This document shows positions 23,539 through 34,500 of a DNA stretch of 64,000 nucleotides, one piece after another; positions within the stretch are counted from its first letter, which is position 1; each line of letters opens with the position of its first letter. The notes below the pieces were generated by a model that saw only the letters and a program-made list of their open reading frames with translations, searched no databases and was not told the origin of the DNA. Source of the stretch: Aegilops tauschii subsp. strangulata (Eukaryota > Streptophyta > Magnoliopsida > Poales > Poaceae). The translations under genes were made by a program, and so were the position numbers. The DNA is taken from assembly GCF_002575655.3 (NCBI RefSeq), contig NC_053035.3:381091792-381155791 (forward strand), in the 5' to 3' direction.

Positions 23539-23646
23539 TTTATTTGCACTGGTGGCCAATTTTGATGGTCAGTGTATGTAATATGCTGCTTTGTTCCCTA
23601 TATTTGCACTGGTGGCGAACTTTGATGCCCAGTGGATGTAATATGT
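23539..23646 (+). repeat. 60-bp tandem duplication downstream of the CACTA pseudogene
   Basis: TATTTGCACTGGTGGC..A..TTTGATG..CAGTG.ATGTAATATG occurs at 23539-23586 and again at 23599-23646, in the probable 3' UTR. Confidence 0.75.
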
Positions 23647-23824
23647 GTAATAGCGGTAATAGGCTAGCGTTAATTGCTTGCTTATTTATTTCCTTATTGT
23701 CTTGTTTAGTTGTTTGCTTGTAGTCACTGCAGTACTTTTTCTGTGTTTTTCTAGTGGCCACAATAGCCTATTTTTGGTAACTAGGCCAAAATAATCATGG
23801 CAACACACGGACTGTTGTAACCAT

Positions 23825-24070
23825 GGGCCTCCTGTAGGCCATACGATCCATGGGCCTTCTTCCGGCCGTAGGATCCATTGGCCTTCTATACGAGCCATAG
23901 GAACCATTGGCCTTCTATATGGGCCTTAGGATTCATGGGCCTTCTACGGGCCGTAGGGTCCATGGGCCTTCTATGGGCCGGACGATCCATGGGCCTTCTA
24001 CGGGCCGTACGATCCATGGGCCTCATACGGGCCGTACGATCCATGGGCCTTCTACGGGGCGTATCATCAT
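23825..24070 (+). repeat. CACTA subterminal 27-bp repeats (about nine units)
   Basis: Unit GGGCCTTCTACGGGCCGTA plus (C/G)GATCCAT repeats about nine times with small variation. Looser ACGGGCC / GGGCCGTTAA motifs continue on both strands to 24560. In CACTA elements such arrays are the presumed binding sites for the element's own DNA-binding protein. Confidence 0.8.
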
Positions 24071-24881
24071 TTCGCCAATCATGGGTCGTACTATTCGTGG
24101 ACCATAACGGGCCGTTAATAGGCCGTATTTGATAACTCTATGAAAACAGCCCAACGGGCTTTTTTACATGAAAACGGCCCAACGTATTAACGGTCCACAA
24201 ACGGGCCGACTGTAACGACGGGCTGAATTTGGCCCACAAGCAGAAAATGACAGTAACAGACCGTATGTAACCGAATGCTGCAAATGAGCCCAAGAATCAA
24301 TGGGCCCTGAGAAGGCCAAAAGATAACTTGGGTTGGAAACGGCCCGATGGAATAACGGGCCGTTAATGGGTATAAAGTGATAAAATGTTCATTACGGGCC
24401 AGTTTCACCATGGGCCGTTAATGGGCCAAGAGTTACAAAGGGCCTCATATGGGCCGAAAGAAGTCATGGGCCACACATGGACCGAAAGTTTAAACGGGCT
24501 GCAATCATATTGGACGGCCCAGATGACGCTACTGGGCCTAATTCAGAGAGGTCGTAACGGGCCCTGGGTTAGCGGGTTGTAAATGGGCTATATGCAAACA
24601 TGTCGTCAACAGGCTTTCCGTGGGCCGGCCCACCACCTTTTGACCAAGTCAAACGGGCCGGCCTTTTCACAGGAATGGGCCTCTATTGGGCCGTGCCACT
24701 TGTCGCCGTATCATAGGCGCCTTCGGTCCAAAGAGTGGATGACATCTGTCCCAACGGTGAGCCGACACGTGTTTCCTCCAGCAAATGATGATTTTACACG
24801 TGGAAAATCCCCATTGGTCGGGGCTGTTCACGGGTTATCGGATCCAAAACCGGACCCGATAGCTTAACGGCGTTCCGTTAC

Positions 24882-25248
24882 TGTCGGTGTACAAAAGTAG
24901 GGACTCTCCTTTTGACCCCTTTACTTATGCACGGGCTGTCGGAGCCACGCACCACGGCCGCACCTGGCAAAGCAGAGGAGGTGAGCCAAGGTAAACCCAA
25001 AGCACAAGCAAAGCAACGCCAAGGTCGAGACCACAGAGAGCAGAGGGACGAAGCAGGTTCCGCCGGCAAGACCCTTGCCGGGGCAGCCTCCGCGGCCCCA
25101 GCAAGGCCCTTGTCGGGGCAGCTCGCGCTAACACCAACAGAGCGAGCCACCCTTGAGCCCACGGCTTCCAACACCATCAACTACGTTGGGCCAGGGCTCG
25201 GGAGGCACCTCCATGGTGGCATGCAGATCTTTGCGAAGACAAGGAACA
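24882..25248 (+). repeat. G-outer 5' LTR, left piece
   Basis: Starts TGTCGGTGTACAAAAGTAGG, matching the first 367 bp of the 3' LTR at 48940. It stops at the GAACA target site of G-inner. Confidence 0.95.
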
Positions 25249-26476
25249 TGTCGGGTGGTGGGTGCGACATATGCCAATGGGTGGCTTATCATTGTGGGAG
25301 CCAGTAAGACGTCGCCGGTGCCTGGAAACGGGATGAGGCAAAGACATGCACGCCGGCGAATCTTACCCAGGTTCGGGGCTCTCCGTGGAGATAACGCCCC
25401 TAGTCCTGCTCTACGGGGTCTCCGCATGATCACCAGATCAAAACGAGTAGCTACAAGTGCTCCTTGAGCTGTCGGATTCGGGGGAGAAGAAGAGCAAGGC
25501 TAGCTCTTCCTTTTCTCTCTATATGGTGTGTGTAACTCTATGAGACCAACCCTTTGCATGGGTGCCCCGGGGGGTTTATATAGGCGTACCCCCTAGGGGT
25601 ACAATAGTAATCCGGCTGGCTGCGGGCCCCAGCCGTCAGTGTCTGTGTTCGCCGACTTCTCCGCCGGCCTGTGGGGCCCGCCGACTGGTGGGTCCCGCCG
25701 GCTGCCGGCCTCTTGGTAGACAGGCCGGCCCCACCGCTTGGGGGTCTTGTTGGCGGCTGGTTACTGTTGCCTCGCCCCTAATGACGAGGGCTTTGTCGGG
25801 GTAAGCGTGGCTACAGTGTGCCGCCTCATGGGCTCTCACTGTAGCCTTACCTCGTCTTGTCTCCTTAATGTGGCACATGCTTCGAGGGAGGGAGGTAGCC
25901 GGCTTCTGGGGGCCGGCTATGCCCCTGGCCGACTAGGGGAGGCCGGGCCGCCCTCGAGCGTCTCTCTGGCTAAAGGGGCCCGCCGCCCACGGGCCGTACT
26001 GGCGTCTGTCGTGGATGACGTCGAGGCCAACATGGCTAGAGTGCCACGCCGGACGGGAGATGGCTGACTCGTACGGCGTCCTGTGGCCATGCCTGCTTCG
26101 GGATCGGGGGTAGTGGGCTGTACTGTGGCCACGCCCCGTCTTATCACCGTTATGTGGGCATAGTTTTGGTGGGTGCTGTCTTGGCTGGCTTCTTGGAGCC
26201 GGCGTTCTTCATGGCCGGCTTTTGGGAGTAGGCGTTCTTCATGCCAGGCTTTTGGGAGTCGGTCCTTTTGGAGCCGGCTTCCTGGAGTCGGCCATCTCGT
26301 AGCTATCTTGGGGAAGGTTTCTGGGAATGGGTCGCCTTCTGAGAGTCGGCCCCTGGGATAGCCGGCCGGGGGAAGGCGGCCCTGTGCTTCGAATGCTTGA
26401 AGGCTCAAATGGCCTGATAATTTCTTGAGGAGCCAGGGGGAGTCGGTTAGGCTACCCGTGGCTATTTACTCCGACA
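25249..26476 (-). repeat. G-inner 3' LTR
   Basis: Reads TGTCGGAGTAAATAGCC...ACCCGACA on the minus strand. A TATA box (minus-strand TATATAAA, 25576-25583) lies in the CCTATATAAACCCCCC context. Confidence 0.93.
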
Positions 26477-26489
26477 GTAGTCCCCGAAT
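26477..26489 (-). other. G-inner polypurine tract
   Basis: The minus strand reads ATTCGGGGACTAC directly before the LTR TG. The G-rich core CGGGGACTA is the probable plus-strand primer. Confidence 0.6.
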
Positions 26490-26927
26490 CTGATTGAGCT
26501 TCGAGGTTGGGTGGGAGTCGAGAAGCTCGGTCAGCTTCCTATCTTGACGAGCCGGCAGCTGGGAGCCGGCTTCGGTTGGGTGCGCTGTCTTGGCGAAATT
26601 TTTTGAAGTCGGAGGGCGGGAGTCTGCGGCTCGTGCGCCGGGCTGCGGGCCGGCCACTCGCCGCCTGCGTACCACATGGCATCCCTTGGCCAAAAAGCCT
26701 GCCAGCCCACGCGCGCGACAAGACGTCACCGCAGGCCGGGGGGCCCGCCACTCCTATGCCCGGGCCCAGGCGTGGATTCTCTGCGGCCCAAAGTCGCTCG
26801 CATGTCTTCCTGCGGCGGTTTCGGCACGTCTTTAGGGCGCAGTTAATCGCGGGGCGTGGGGGAAGTGGGTGCAGTTAATCCCACGTCCCACACCACGCCT
26901 CGCCTCCTCGGCTTCGCCGTGCGAGGC

Positions 26928-26933
26928 TATAAG
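26928..26933 (+). promoter_or_regulatory. TATA box of the G-inner antisense gene
   Basis: TATAAG in GAGGCTATAAGTAGGGG, about 155 bp upstream of the ATG at 27088. A CT-rich leader follows (26965-27080), as in many plant promoters. Confidence 0.6.
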
Positions 26934-27087
26934 TAGGGGGAGGGGGGAAGCGGCAGGCGCTCGCACGCCCCTTTCCTCTCCGCCATCTTCTTCCTTCTGC
27001 TCTCCCTCATAGCAGCGTCTCGCCGCCGTACCGTTCCACCACTCCCTTCTCCGCCCCCGCGCTCATTCTCGCCAGCCTCACGCCGCG

Positions 27088-30000
27088 ATGCAGTACGACG
27101 GGGATTGGGACGGCTCCAATGTCCATGAGGACCACGTCGAGTTCCTCCGCAAGACGCGGCGGCTGCCCGGCGCGGACAAGGTGTGGGTCCGTCTTGCGCC
27201 CGCGAGGGAGATCACGCCGGAGCCGGAGGAGGGCGAGCGGGTGGTCTTCCGCTCGCATTTCTTGCGCGGCATCGGCTTGCCCGCGAGCGCCTTCTTCCGC
27301 TCCTTTCTTGAATTCTACCAACTCCAGCCGCACCACCTCACCCCGAACACGGTGGTGCTGTTGTCCGCCTTCGTCACCTTGTGCGAAGGCTACCTCGGCG
27401 TCCTCCCCACCCTCGAGCTCTGGGGGGAGTTCTTCCAGTCCAAGCTGGGCACGCGTATTAAGGGCGTGCTGGCTCAGAGTGGCGCCTTTATCGCGATGCG
27501 GAGGGTGACAGCCAACAACCCCTTCCCCGTCATCACGCTGATCCAGTCGGTGAAGCTATGGCAGAAGTCGTACTTCTATGTGAAGAACGTCGCCCCGCAA
27601 GGCGACTACGTCAATCTGCCGGCTTACGAAGCCGGCCCGCCGGCGGGTAGGCGGCCCCAATGGTCCTATCGGCCCGTGACGCTGATGCCGGCTGGAGCCG
27701 CGGCTGTCGCCCGACTGCGGGTGATGATCCAGTCGGAGGGCCTATCTGGGCCCGACCTGCTGGCGGCCTTCGTCACGCGCCGGGTGCTTCCGCTCCAGAG
27801 CCACCCTCATCTGATCTGTCAGATGAGCGGCCAGCTCGATCCGAGTCGGATGTGCACCAAAGACATGCCGCACGACGAAGTGGCCCACATGGTGAACTAC
27901 CTTGCGAACTGCAAGCTCTCCGCAGAGTGGCGGTTTGGCAAGGAGCCATATTGCCGAGCTCACCCGCCACCCACGGTATGTTCTCTTTTTTTCCCTTTCT
28001 TCTCTCAGTTTTGTCGCCGAGTTCCTTTTGGCCGACTCTGACTAGCCAGCTTGTCTCGACAGAGCCCTCTCCTTCGGCCTGCAGGCGGGTCGGACGAGGA
28101 GCGCCGATTTGTCCCAGACCGGACGGAGCACGACCTGGAGGACCCTGACTTGGGGGCGGCCGCCATGAATGACAACACCGAGGCGGGCGGTGGCCAAGCC
28201 GGCGGCGAGGCAGGCGGCTCCGGGCTTGGAGTCAGCTTCGACGATTGGCCGGATGACGATGAGGCGGAAGTCGTTCCACGCCGCCAGCCGGCGTCTGGCC
28301 ATGGCACGGATTCCTCCGCCGCGCCGCCTGCTCGGGGCGGCGGGCAAAAGCGTCATGCTGCGCTGGGCTTGTTCGGCAGTCCGCAGAAGAAGCCCAGAGG
28401 CAGGGCAGCGGCGACCAGGTGGGAAGAGGCGGCCGCGAAGGCGGCCCGCTTCCGCAAGGCGGTGAAGCAGCCGCAGACGGTGTCGGCGTAAGTATATATT
28501 CCTTCATGTACTCTTTCTTCTTTTCTCTGGTAGTTCCTGAGTCCTTGTCCTTTCTCAAAAAACCAGGGCTCCATTGTCGCTCGAGCGGGCTGTTGCCGCC
28601 TCCGTCGTTGGGTCGCCGGGAGGATCTGGGAGCACTACTCGCCGCGTGGACCCCCGTGCAGATCTTCAGGCGACGACGGAGCGGAACGCGCGGGAGGCGC
28701 GGGAGGTGCGGGAGACGGAGGCATTGAGGGCGGCCGCCGCCAAGGCGGCGCAGGAGGAGGAGGCGGCGAAGGCGTGCGCCTACGCCGCGGCCAAGGCCCA
28801 AGCGGAGGCTGCTGCTGCGGCGATGGCGGAGGGGGCCTTGCTGGTCACCCCACTACTCGTCGCAGCGCCTGGGGCCCAAGAGCCCTCGCCAGAAGGAGCT
28901 GGCGGTGACCAGCCGGGACTGGAGAGGGAGGACAACGTTGTCGTCCTGGAGAGGGTGGCGGCACCGGCCCCGCCGACTGGGGCGACTCAAGGCGGCCGGC
29001 CTAACCTGCCGCCTGTGCAATTGGCCGGGGGCGAGCCGGCCGCGAGGACTGATCTGGTGGTCCGGACGCCGTCGCGTCAGCGCGCGGGGAAGGCCGCATC
29101 AGAGCCGCAGCCGGCCGCGGGCTCCAGCTCGTCGGCTCAGGTTATGGAGGCGGCTAGCGCCAGCTCGGGGTGGACGCCGGGCGGAGGGACGGCCGTGATG
29201 AACGTGGCCGCGCAGGACGTCCGGACCTGGCTCCAAGCCCAGGCTACGGCGCTGAGGAAGTACAACGACGAGTTCCTTGCGACGCGGGCGGCCATCTGGG
29301 TTAGTCTTCTTGTCTTGGCTTTTTTTATCTTGATTTCTTCCGTGGGGGCGCGTCAGCGCACCCACTGGGTGTAGTCCCCGAGTTCCGAGTCGGCTGCTGA
29401 GCAGGCGGCTTGGAACTTCCTAGCAGACCTTGTGTTGCTATTCTTGTTCTCATTCGCTCTTTTTCCTGACTTGCAGGACTACCACAACCTCCGCGCGGCT
29501 GCCTTCAACTCCCAGGCTCGGGAACTGACCCAGAAGACTGCTGACCTATCTGAGAGCTGGGGTAAGTGCTTCGTCCTTTATCTCATGTGGGGGCGCGTCA
29601 GCGCACCCACTGGGTGTAGTCCCCGAGATTCGGGCCGACTGCTCAGCAGTCGGGTCAGATCTTCCTTGATGACTTCTTCTTATTGCTTCTTTTTTCTCTG
29701 CCATCCCTGCAGCGGCCAACGCCAGTCTATGGGAGCACCTGGGAGGGTCTCAGGCCGCCCTCCGCGCAAAGGAGGCCGAGTTTGCCGCCTTGGCGCAGGA
29801 GCGTGACCGCCTGGCCAAGAGGTTGGCCGACCAGGAGGAGAGCCACAAGGCGGCCCTGAAGGCGGTGCAGGATAGTGAGGCCGCCCTCCAGGCCAAGTAC
29901 AAGACAGAGGCGGCTAGCTGGGCCGAAGCGAAGCAGACGCTGATCAACGGCTATGGCCAGATCGAAGATTTGGTTGACGGTAAGCCGCCTTCTCCTTCGT

Positions 30001-30862
30001 CCTTGCTTGCCGCTTGCCCTTTTGTCTCGTTTTCTGACTTGGTGTTTTTCTCTTCTTTCTCTTTCTTTCTTGCGCAGAGTACTTCGCTGGCTACTCTACC
30101 GCTGCCAACCAGATCATCGAGGCCCGCCGCGAGGCACAGAGGCAGGCTGGCGCTGAGATCGCGCCAAACTCTCGCCGGTCGCTGGAGGAGCAGCTCTTGG
30201 CGATCCAGGCTCGCCTCCAGCCGGCTCATCGCCTGCTCCGCCGGCTTCAACATGTTGGGGCGCAGGTGTTGGCCGCTCTTTGGCCTGGTGAAGTGATTCC
30301 CTGCACCCCCAGTCGGACCGCCGACTGGCCGGAGGTGGCGGTCGGCCGCTTCGAGGCCTGGAAGGCTTTGGCGGCTCGGTCCGGCGCCAGGCGGGCGCTG
30401 GAGTTCGTCAAGGCCTGGTATCCCGGGCTGAGTCTGGACCAGCTGGCCACCTGGCGGCAGCAGGCCGACACGGAGCTAGAGCCGGCGCGGCCGGCTATCA
30501 TCCGGCGGGCTTCAGCGATCGCCGACTACACCGACACCAGCGCCTTCGCCCCTGAGGTGGACGACAACGGTGTTGCCCAGCCGGAGGAATGGTTCGAGCT
30601 GAACCTGGCAGACAGCAAAGACTCGGCGAAGGAGATCGACTCCAGTGACGAGGGTGAAGAGGAGGAGGAGGGTGAAGACGCCGGGCCGGATGGTGGAGCG
30701 GCCGACCAGCCTCAGCTTGACCGTGCCTCCAGCAACACGGCACGCGCGGGTGCACCTCCTGCCGGCGATGATCAAGCCGAGACCCGCCAGCCGGCCACTC
30801 CTATGGCCGGTGACGCCGTCTCCACCGACCAACCAGGCTCCCACACCGCGCCTTTAGTCTAG
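27088..30862 (+). CDS. Six-exon antisense gene in G-inner (PF04195-like 'putative gypsy-type transposon' protein), 1,060 aa
   Basis: Exons 27088-27975, 28063-28487, 28567-29299, 29477-29561, 29713-29979 and 30078-30862 have GT..AG borders and join in phase without a stop (3,183 nt). The N-terminal part (residues about 25-200; VVFRSHFLRGIGLPASAFF, FVTLCEGYLGVLP) resembles the family named 'putative gypsy type transposon' (PF04195), known from grass gypsy elements. Exon 2 has a basic patch (QKKPRGRAA). Exons 3 and 5 are Ala/Glu/Lys-rich and coiled-coil-like. Exon 6 has an acidic run near residue 988 (SSDEGEEEEEGED). It lies opposite to gag-pol with its own TATA box, and converges on the pol 3' end 730 bp away. 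The biochemical function is unknown. A nuclear or RNA/protein-binding role is only a guess. I infer splicing from signals alone. Confidence 0.75.
29342..29382 (+). repeat. 41-bp intron repeat, copy 1 (intron 3)
   Basis: Identical to 29587-29627. It contains a 10-bp stem (GTGGGGGCGC / GCGCACCCAC, one mismatch, loop GTCA) followed by GTAGTCCCCGAG, the complement of the element's polypurine core. Confidence 0.85.
29587..29627 (+). repeat. 41-bp intron repeat, copy 2 (intron 4)
   Basis: Perfect copy of 29342-29382 in the next intron. The flanking 30 bp is also similar ('cgggccgactgctcagcagtcgg' versus 'cgagtcggctgctgagcaggcgg'). Confidence 0.85.
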
Positions 30863-31591
30863 TCTGCTATCTTTATTTTCCTGTCTTAATACTTCGGGAA
30901 CAATATTTTGTTAAGTTTGCACAATTCCACCCACGGGGGGTGTATTCGAACTATGTTGATTGCCGGCCTGTTGGGGGCTTTATATGTAGATATGATTATG
31001 CATGTGTTTGGCTTTTCCTTGTTCTTTGCTTTTCATCCTTCTGCTGTTTCCTTTGCCGCCCTCCCTTGGTTGCCGCCTCCCCAGTCGGACAGTTGCTCTG
31101 CAATCTGTGGCTGGAGAAGTGCTTGGCCAGTTGGGAGGGCAAGTACTCTAGCTTTGTTGGATTACAGCGAAGTGTTTGGGAAGCCGGCCAGCCGGCTGTT
31201 CTGACAGCCGGCAAGCGTGGTTGGAGGCCGTCTTTTCGCTATACAAGTTCATTAGTCCTTAGCCGTTTTTCGTGTGGGCATCCTTTCTGTCTTGGCTCTT
31301 GCTAGTCGGACAGTCGGTTCTTTGAGCTGCGACTTTCAACAAGAGAGGACTCGGGAGCCGGCACAATACTTGTCTGACTTCAGGTAGAACTTTAATATAA
31401 CTTAAGGCGGCCATTCCTCGGGCCGACTAGTCGAACCCGGTGCCAGACAGAAATCAAATGTAATAATACATTCATGAATATGACACTCGTCATTCATAGA
31501 TAAAGGAAGGCAGCCCCCGAGTGCCCCTCGGGGGGCCTGTTGTTTCGTACTTAATACAAAAGGGTAGCATGATACATACTGCTTTTAACCA
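30863..31591. other. Convergent intergenic segment of G-inner
   Basis: Lies between the stop of the antisense gene and the stop of pol, so the two genes are tail to tail. It has AT-rich stretches (AATATTTTGTTAAG near 30902, ATTCATGAATATGACAC near 31470) that could hold 3'-end signals for both strands. No coding sequence is supported. Confidence 0.5.
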
Positions 31592-34500
31592 CTAAAATCT
31601 TCTCAGGAGGTTTGCGTTCCATGGTCGCTCCGACTCCTTGCCAGAATCATCCCTCTTGCATGCTTTTGGCTTTTGCGCGTCGATCAGGTAGTAGGAGTCA
31701 TTGCCTAGTGCCTTGCTGATGATGAAAGGGCCTTCCCAAGGGGCCGAGAGCTTGTGCTGGCCGGCTGTTCGCTGGATCAGCCGGAGCACAAGGTCGCCCT
31801 CCTGGAAAGATCTTTGCTTGACCTTGCGGTTGTGGTAACGGCGCAACCCCTGCTGGTAGATGGCGGACCGGCTGAGTGCTAACAGCTGGCCTTCTTCCAG
31901 CAGGTCGACGCTGTCTTCTCGCGCTTCCTTGGCCTCCGCCTCCGTGTACATGGTGACCCGAGGCGAGTCGAACTCGATGTCGGTTGGGATGACAGCCTCG
32001 GCACCATATACAAGGAAGAACGGAGTGAAGCCGGTTGACTTGTTGGGGGTAGTACGCAGACTCCAGAGGACAGCCGGCAGCTCATCGAGCCAGCAGCCGG
32101 CCGATCGCTCCAGTGGTACGACCAGTCGGGCCTTGATGCCAGAGAGGATGAGTCCATTTGCTCGCTCGACCTGGCCGTTTGACTGCGGGTGGGCAACGGA
32201 CGCTAAGTCCAGTCGGATACCCTGCATCGCGCAGAAACGTGCCAGTGCTCCTTTGGCAAAGTTTGTGCCGTTGTCGGTGATGATGCTATGCGGTACACCA
32301 TACCGAGTAGTGATGTCGGTGACGAACGTCACGGCAGTCGGCCCATTCAGCTTCTTGATCGGCTTCGCTTCGATCCACTTGGTAAACTTGTCCACGGCGA
32401 CAAGCAGATGTGTCAAGCCGCCGCGGGCTGTCTTGAATGGGCCCACCATGTCCAGTCCCCAGACGGCAAAGGGCCAGGTGAGGGGAATGGTCTTGAGTGC
32501 AGAAGCCGGCAGGTGTTGCTTAGAACTGAAGACTTGGCATCCTATGCAGCTCTTGACTATCTCTTTGGCATCTTCCAAAGCAGTCGGCCAAAAGAAACCG
32601 TGGCGGAAAGCTTTGGCCACAAGTGATCTTGAGGCTGCCTGGTGGCCGCATTCGCCTTGATGGATATCCTTGAGGATTGCCACTCCTTTCTCTGGCTCGA
32701 CACAGCGCTGGAAGACTCCAGTGACACTGCGCTTGACAAGCTCTGTGTTTATTATTGCATATGCTCCGGCTCGTCGTTGCACTATTCTTGCTGAGATCTC
32801 ATCAGCCGGTAGCTCTCTGTTGACTAGGAATTTGAGGATGGGTTGGGCCCATGATGGAGCTGTGACTTCTTCTACTGTTAGTACGGCCACCATGACTCGG
32901 GTGGGTGGGTCGGGTAGCATGGAATTGGAGTCGGGCACCGCTTCTTGTGTTGCTGCAGTCCCCGGGCCGACTGCTGCAGTCCCCGGGCCGGGTTCTGAAG
33001 TCCCCAAGCCGGGTGTGACTACGGCAGTCCCCGGGCCGGTTGTCGAAGTCCCCGTGCCGCCTGCGGGGTTCCTCCAGTCGGATCCGGCTGCATCAGGGGC
33101 AGGCGGTACGAAGATAGAGTCCGACTCTGGAGACGGCTTGATGGACGGCTTGAGGAGGCACTGCAGGGAGACACCAGTCGGTATAGCCTGTTGGGTGGAG
33201 CCGATCCGCGCCAGGGCATCTGCTTGGTCGTTGTCGGCCCGTGGTATGTGAAGTAACTCGCACCCTTCGAAGTACCCACTGATCTGCTGGACGAGGAATC
33301 GATAGCTCGCCATGTTTGCATCCTTGGCGTCCCAGTCGCCAGATGACTGCTGGACCACCAGGTCTGAGTCGCCATAACACAGGATCCGGCGTATGCCGAG
33401 TTCTTTGGCTAGCTGGAGCCCATGTATGAGCGCCTCGTAGTCGGCCACGTTGGTGGAGGCGGCGAAGTGGATTTGCAGCGTGTATCTGAGTTTGTCGCCT
33501 TTGGGAGAGGTGAGCACGATGCCGGCTCCCAAGACGGTGCGCATCTTGGACCCGTCGAAGTGCATCCGCCAATGGGTAGAGTCGGGAGCCGGTGGTAGGT
33601 ACTGGGTCTCGGCCCAGTCGACGAGGAAGTCAGCCAATACTTGGGACTTGATGGCGGTGCGGGGTTGGTAGAAGATTGTGTATGGTGCCAGCGCAATGGC
33701 CCATTTAGCCACCCGGCCGGATGCATCCCGGCTGCCTATGATCTCGGCAAGCGGGGCGGTGCACACGACCGTGATGGGATGCTCTTGGAAGTACGGCTTC
33801 AGCTTCTTGGCGGTGAAGTACACCCCCATAGCACATCTTCTGGTAGTGCGGGTAGTTTTGCTTTGAGCTGGATAGTACTTCGCTTAGATAATACACCTGC
33901 CTCTGGACTAACTGGGCTTGGCCTTCTTCCGGGCGCTGGACCACGACAACTGTACTGACCACTCGGCTAGTCGCGGCAATGTAAAGGAGCATGGGCTCCT
34001 TCTCAGTCGGCGCCGCCAGGACAGGTGGAGTAGTTAGCATTTTCTTCAACTCATGGAAGGCTTGGTCGGCTTGGTCATTCCACTCGAAATGAGTGGATTT
34101 CTTCATGAGTCGGTACAGGGGGAGGGCCTTCTCTCCTAGCCGGCTGATAAAGCGGTTTAAGGAGGCCAGGCACCCAGTGAACTTCTGCACGTCCCGCAAC
34201 TTGGTGGCAATCTCCATCCTCTCAATGGCCTTGATCTTCACAGGGTTGCACTCAATGCCGCGTTCGGAGACCAGAATGCCTAGCAGCTGGCCGGCCGGTA
34301 CTCCGAACAAGCATTTCTCGGGGTTGAGCTTGATCTGGAATCGGCGCAAATTGGCAAATGTTTCTTTGAGGTCCTCCAGCAGGGTGCCGCGCTTTTCTGT
34401 CTTCACCACAATATCGTCTACGTAGACGTGGGCATTTCTGCCGAGTTGCTTGAGGAGGCATTTCTGCATGCAACGCTGAAAAGTGGCACCGGCGTTCCTT

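Larger units (their letters stand above)
17640..24881 (+). mobile_element. CACTA (En/Spm) transposon, 3' portion; left end not found
   Basis: The multi-exon transposase-related pseudogene is followed by about 1.3 kb of GGGCC-rich subterminal repeats. The sequence then breaks at GTTAC where G-outer is inserted, and resumes at 50095 to end in the TIR. The 5' limit is uncertain: I saw no CACTAC terminus upstream, and sequence from about 17640 looks like promoter and leader of the pseudogene. No TNP2-type transposase is visible, so the copy is either internally deleted or truncated on the left. Confidence 0.65.

Noticed and set aside
24101..24600. Possible bidirectional promoter from GGGCC/GGCCC boxes
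   Set aside because: TGGGCC-type boxes occur in plant promoters, but here they belong to a transposon subterminal array with no adjacent gene.
31860..32660. Long + strand frame opposite integrase
   Set aside because: It mirrors the conserved minus-strand integrase/RNase H frame in GC-rich sequence and has no domain of its own, unlike the spliced gene at 27088-30862.
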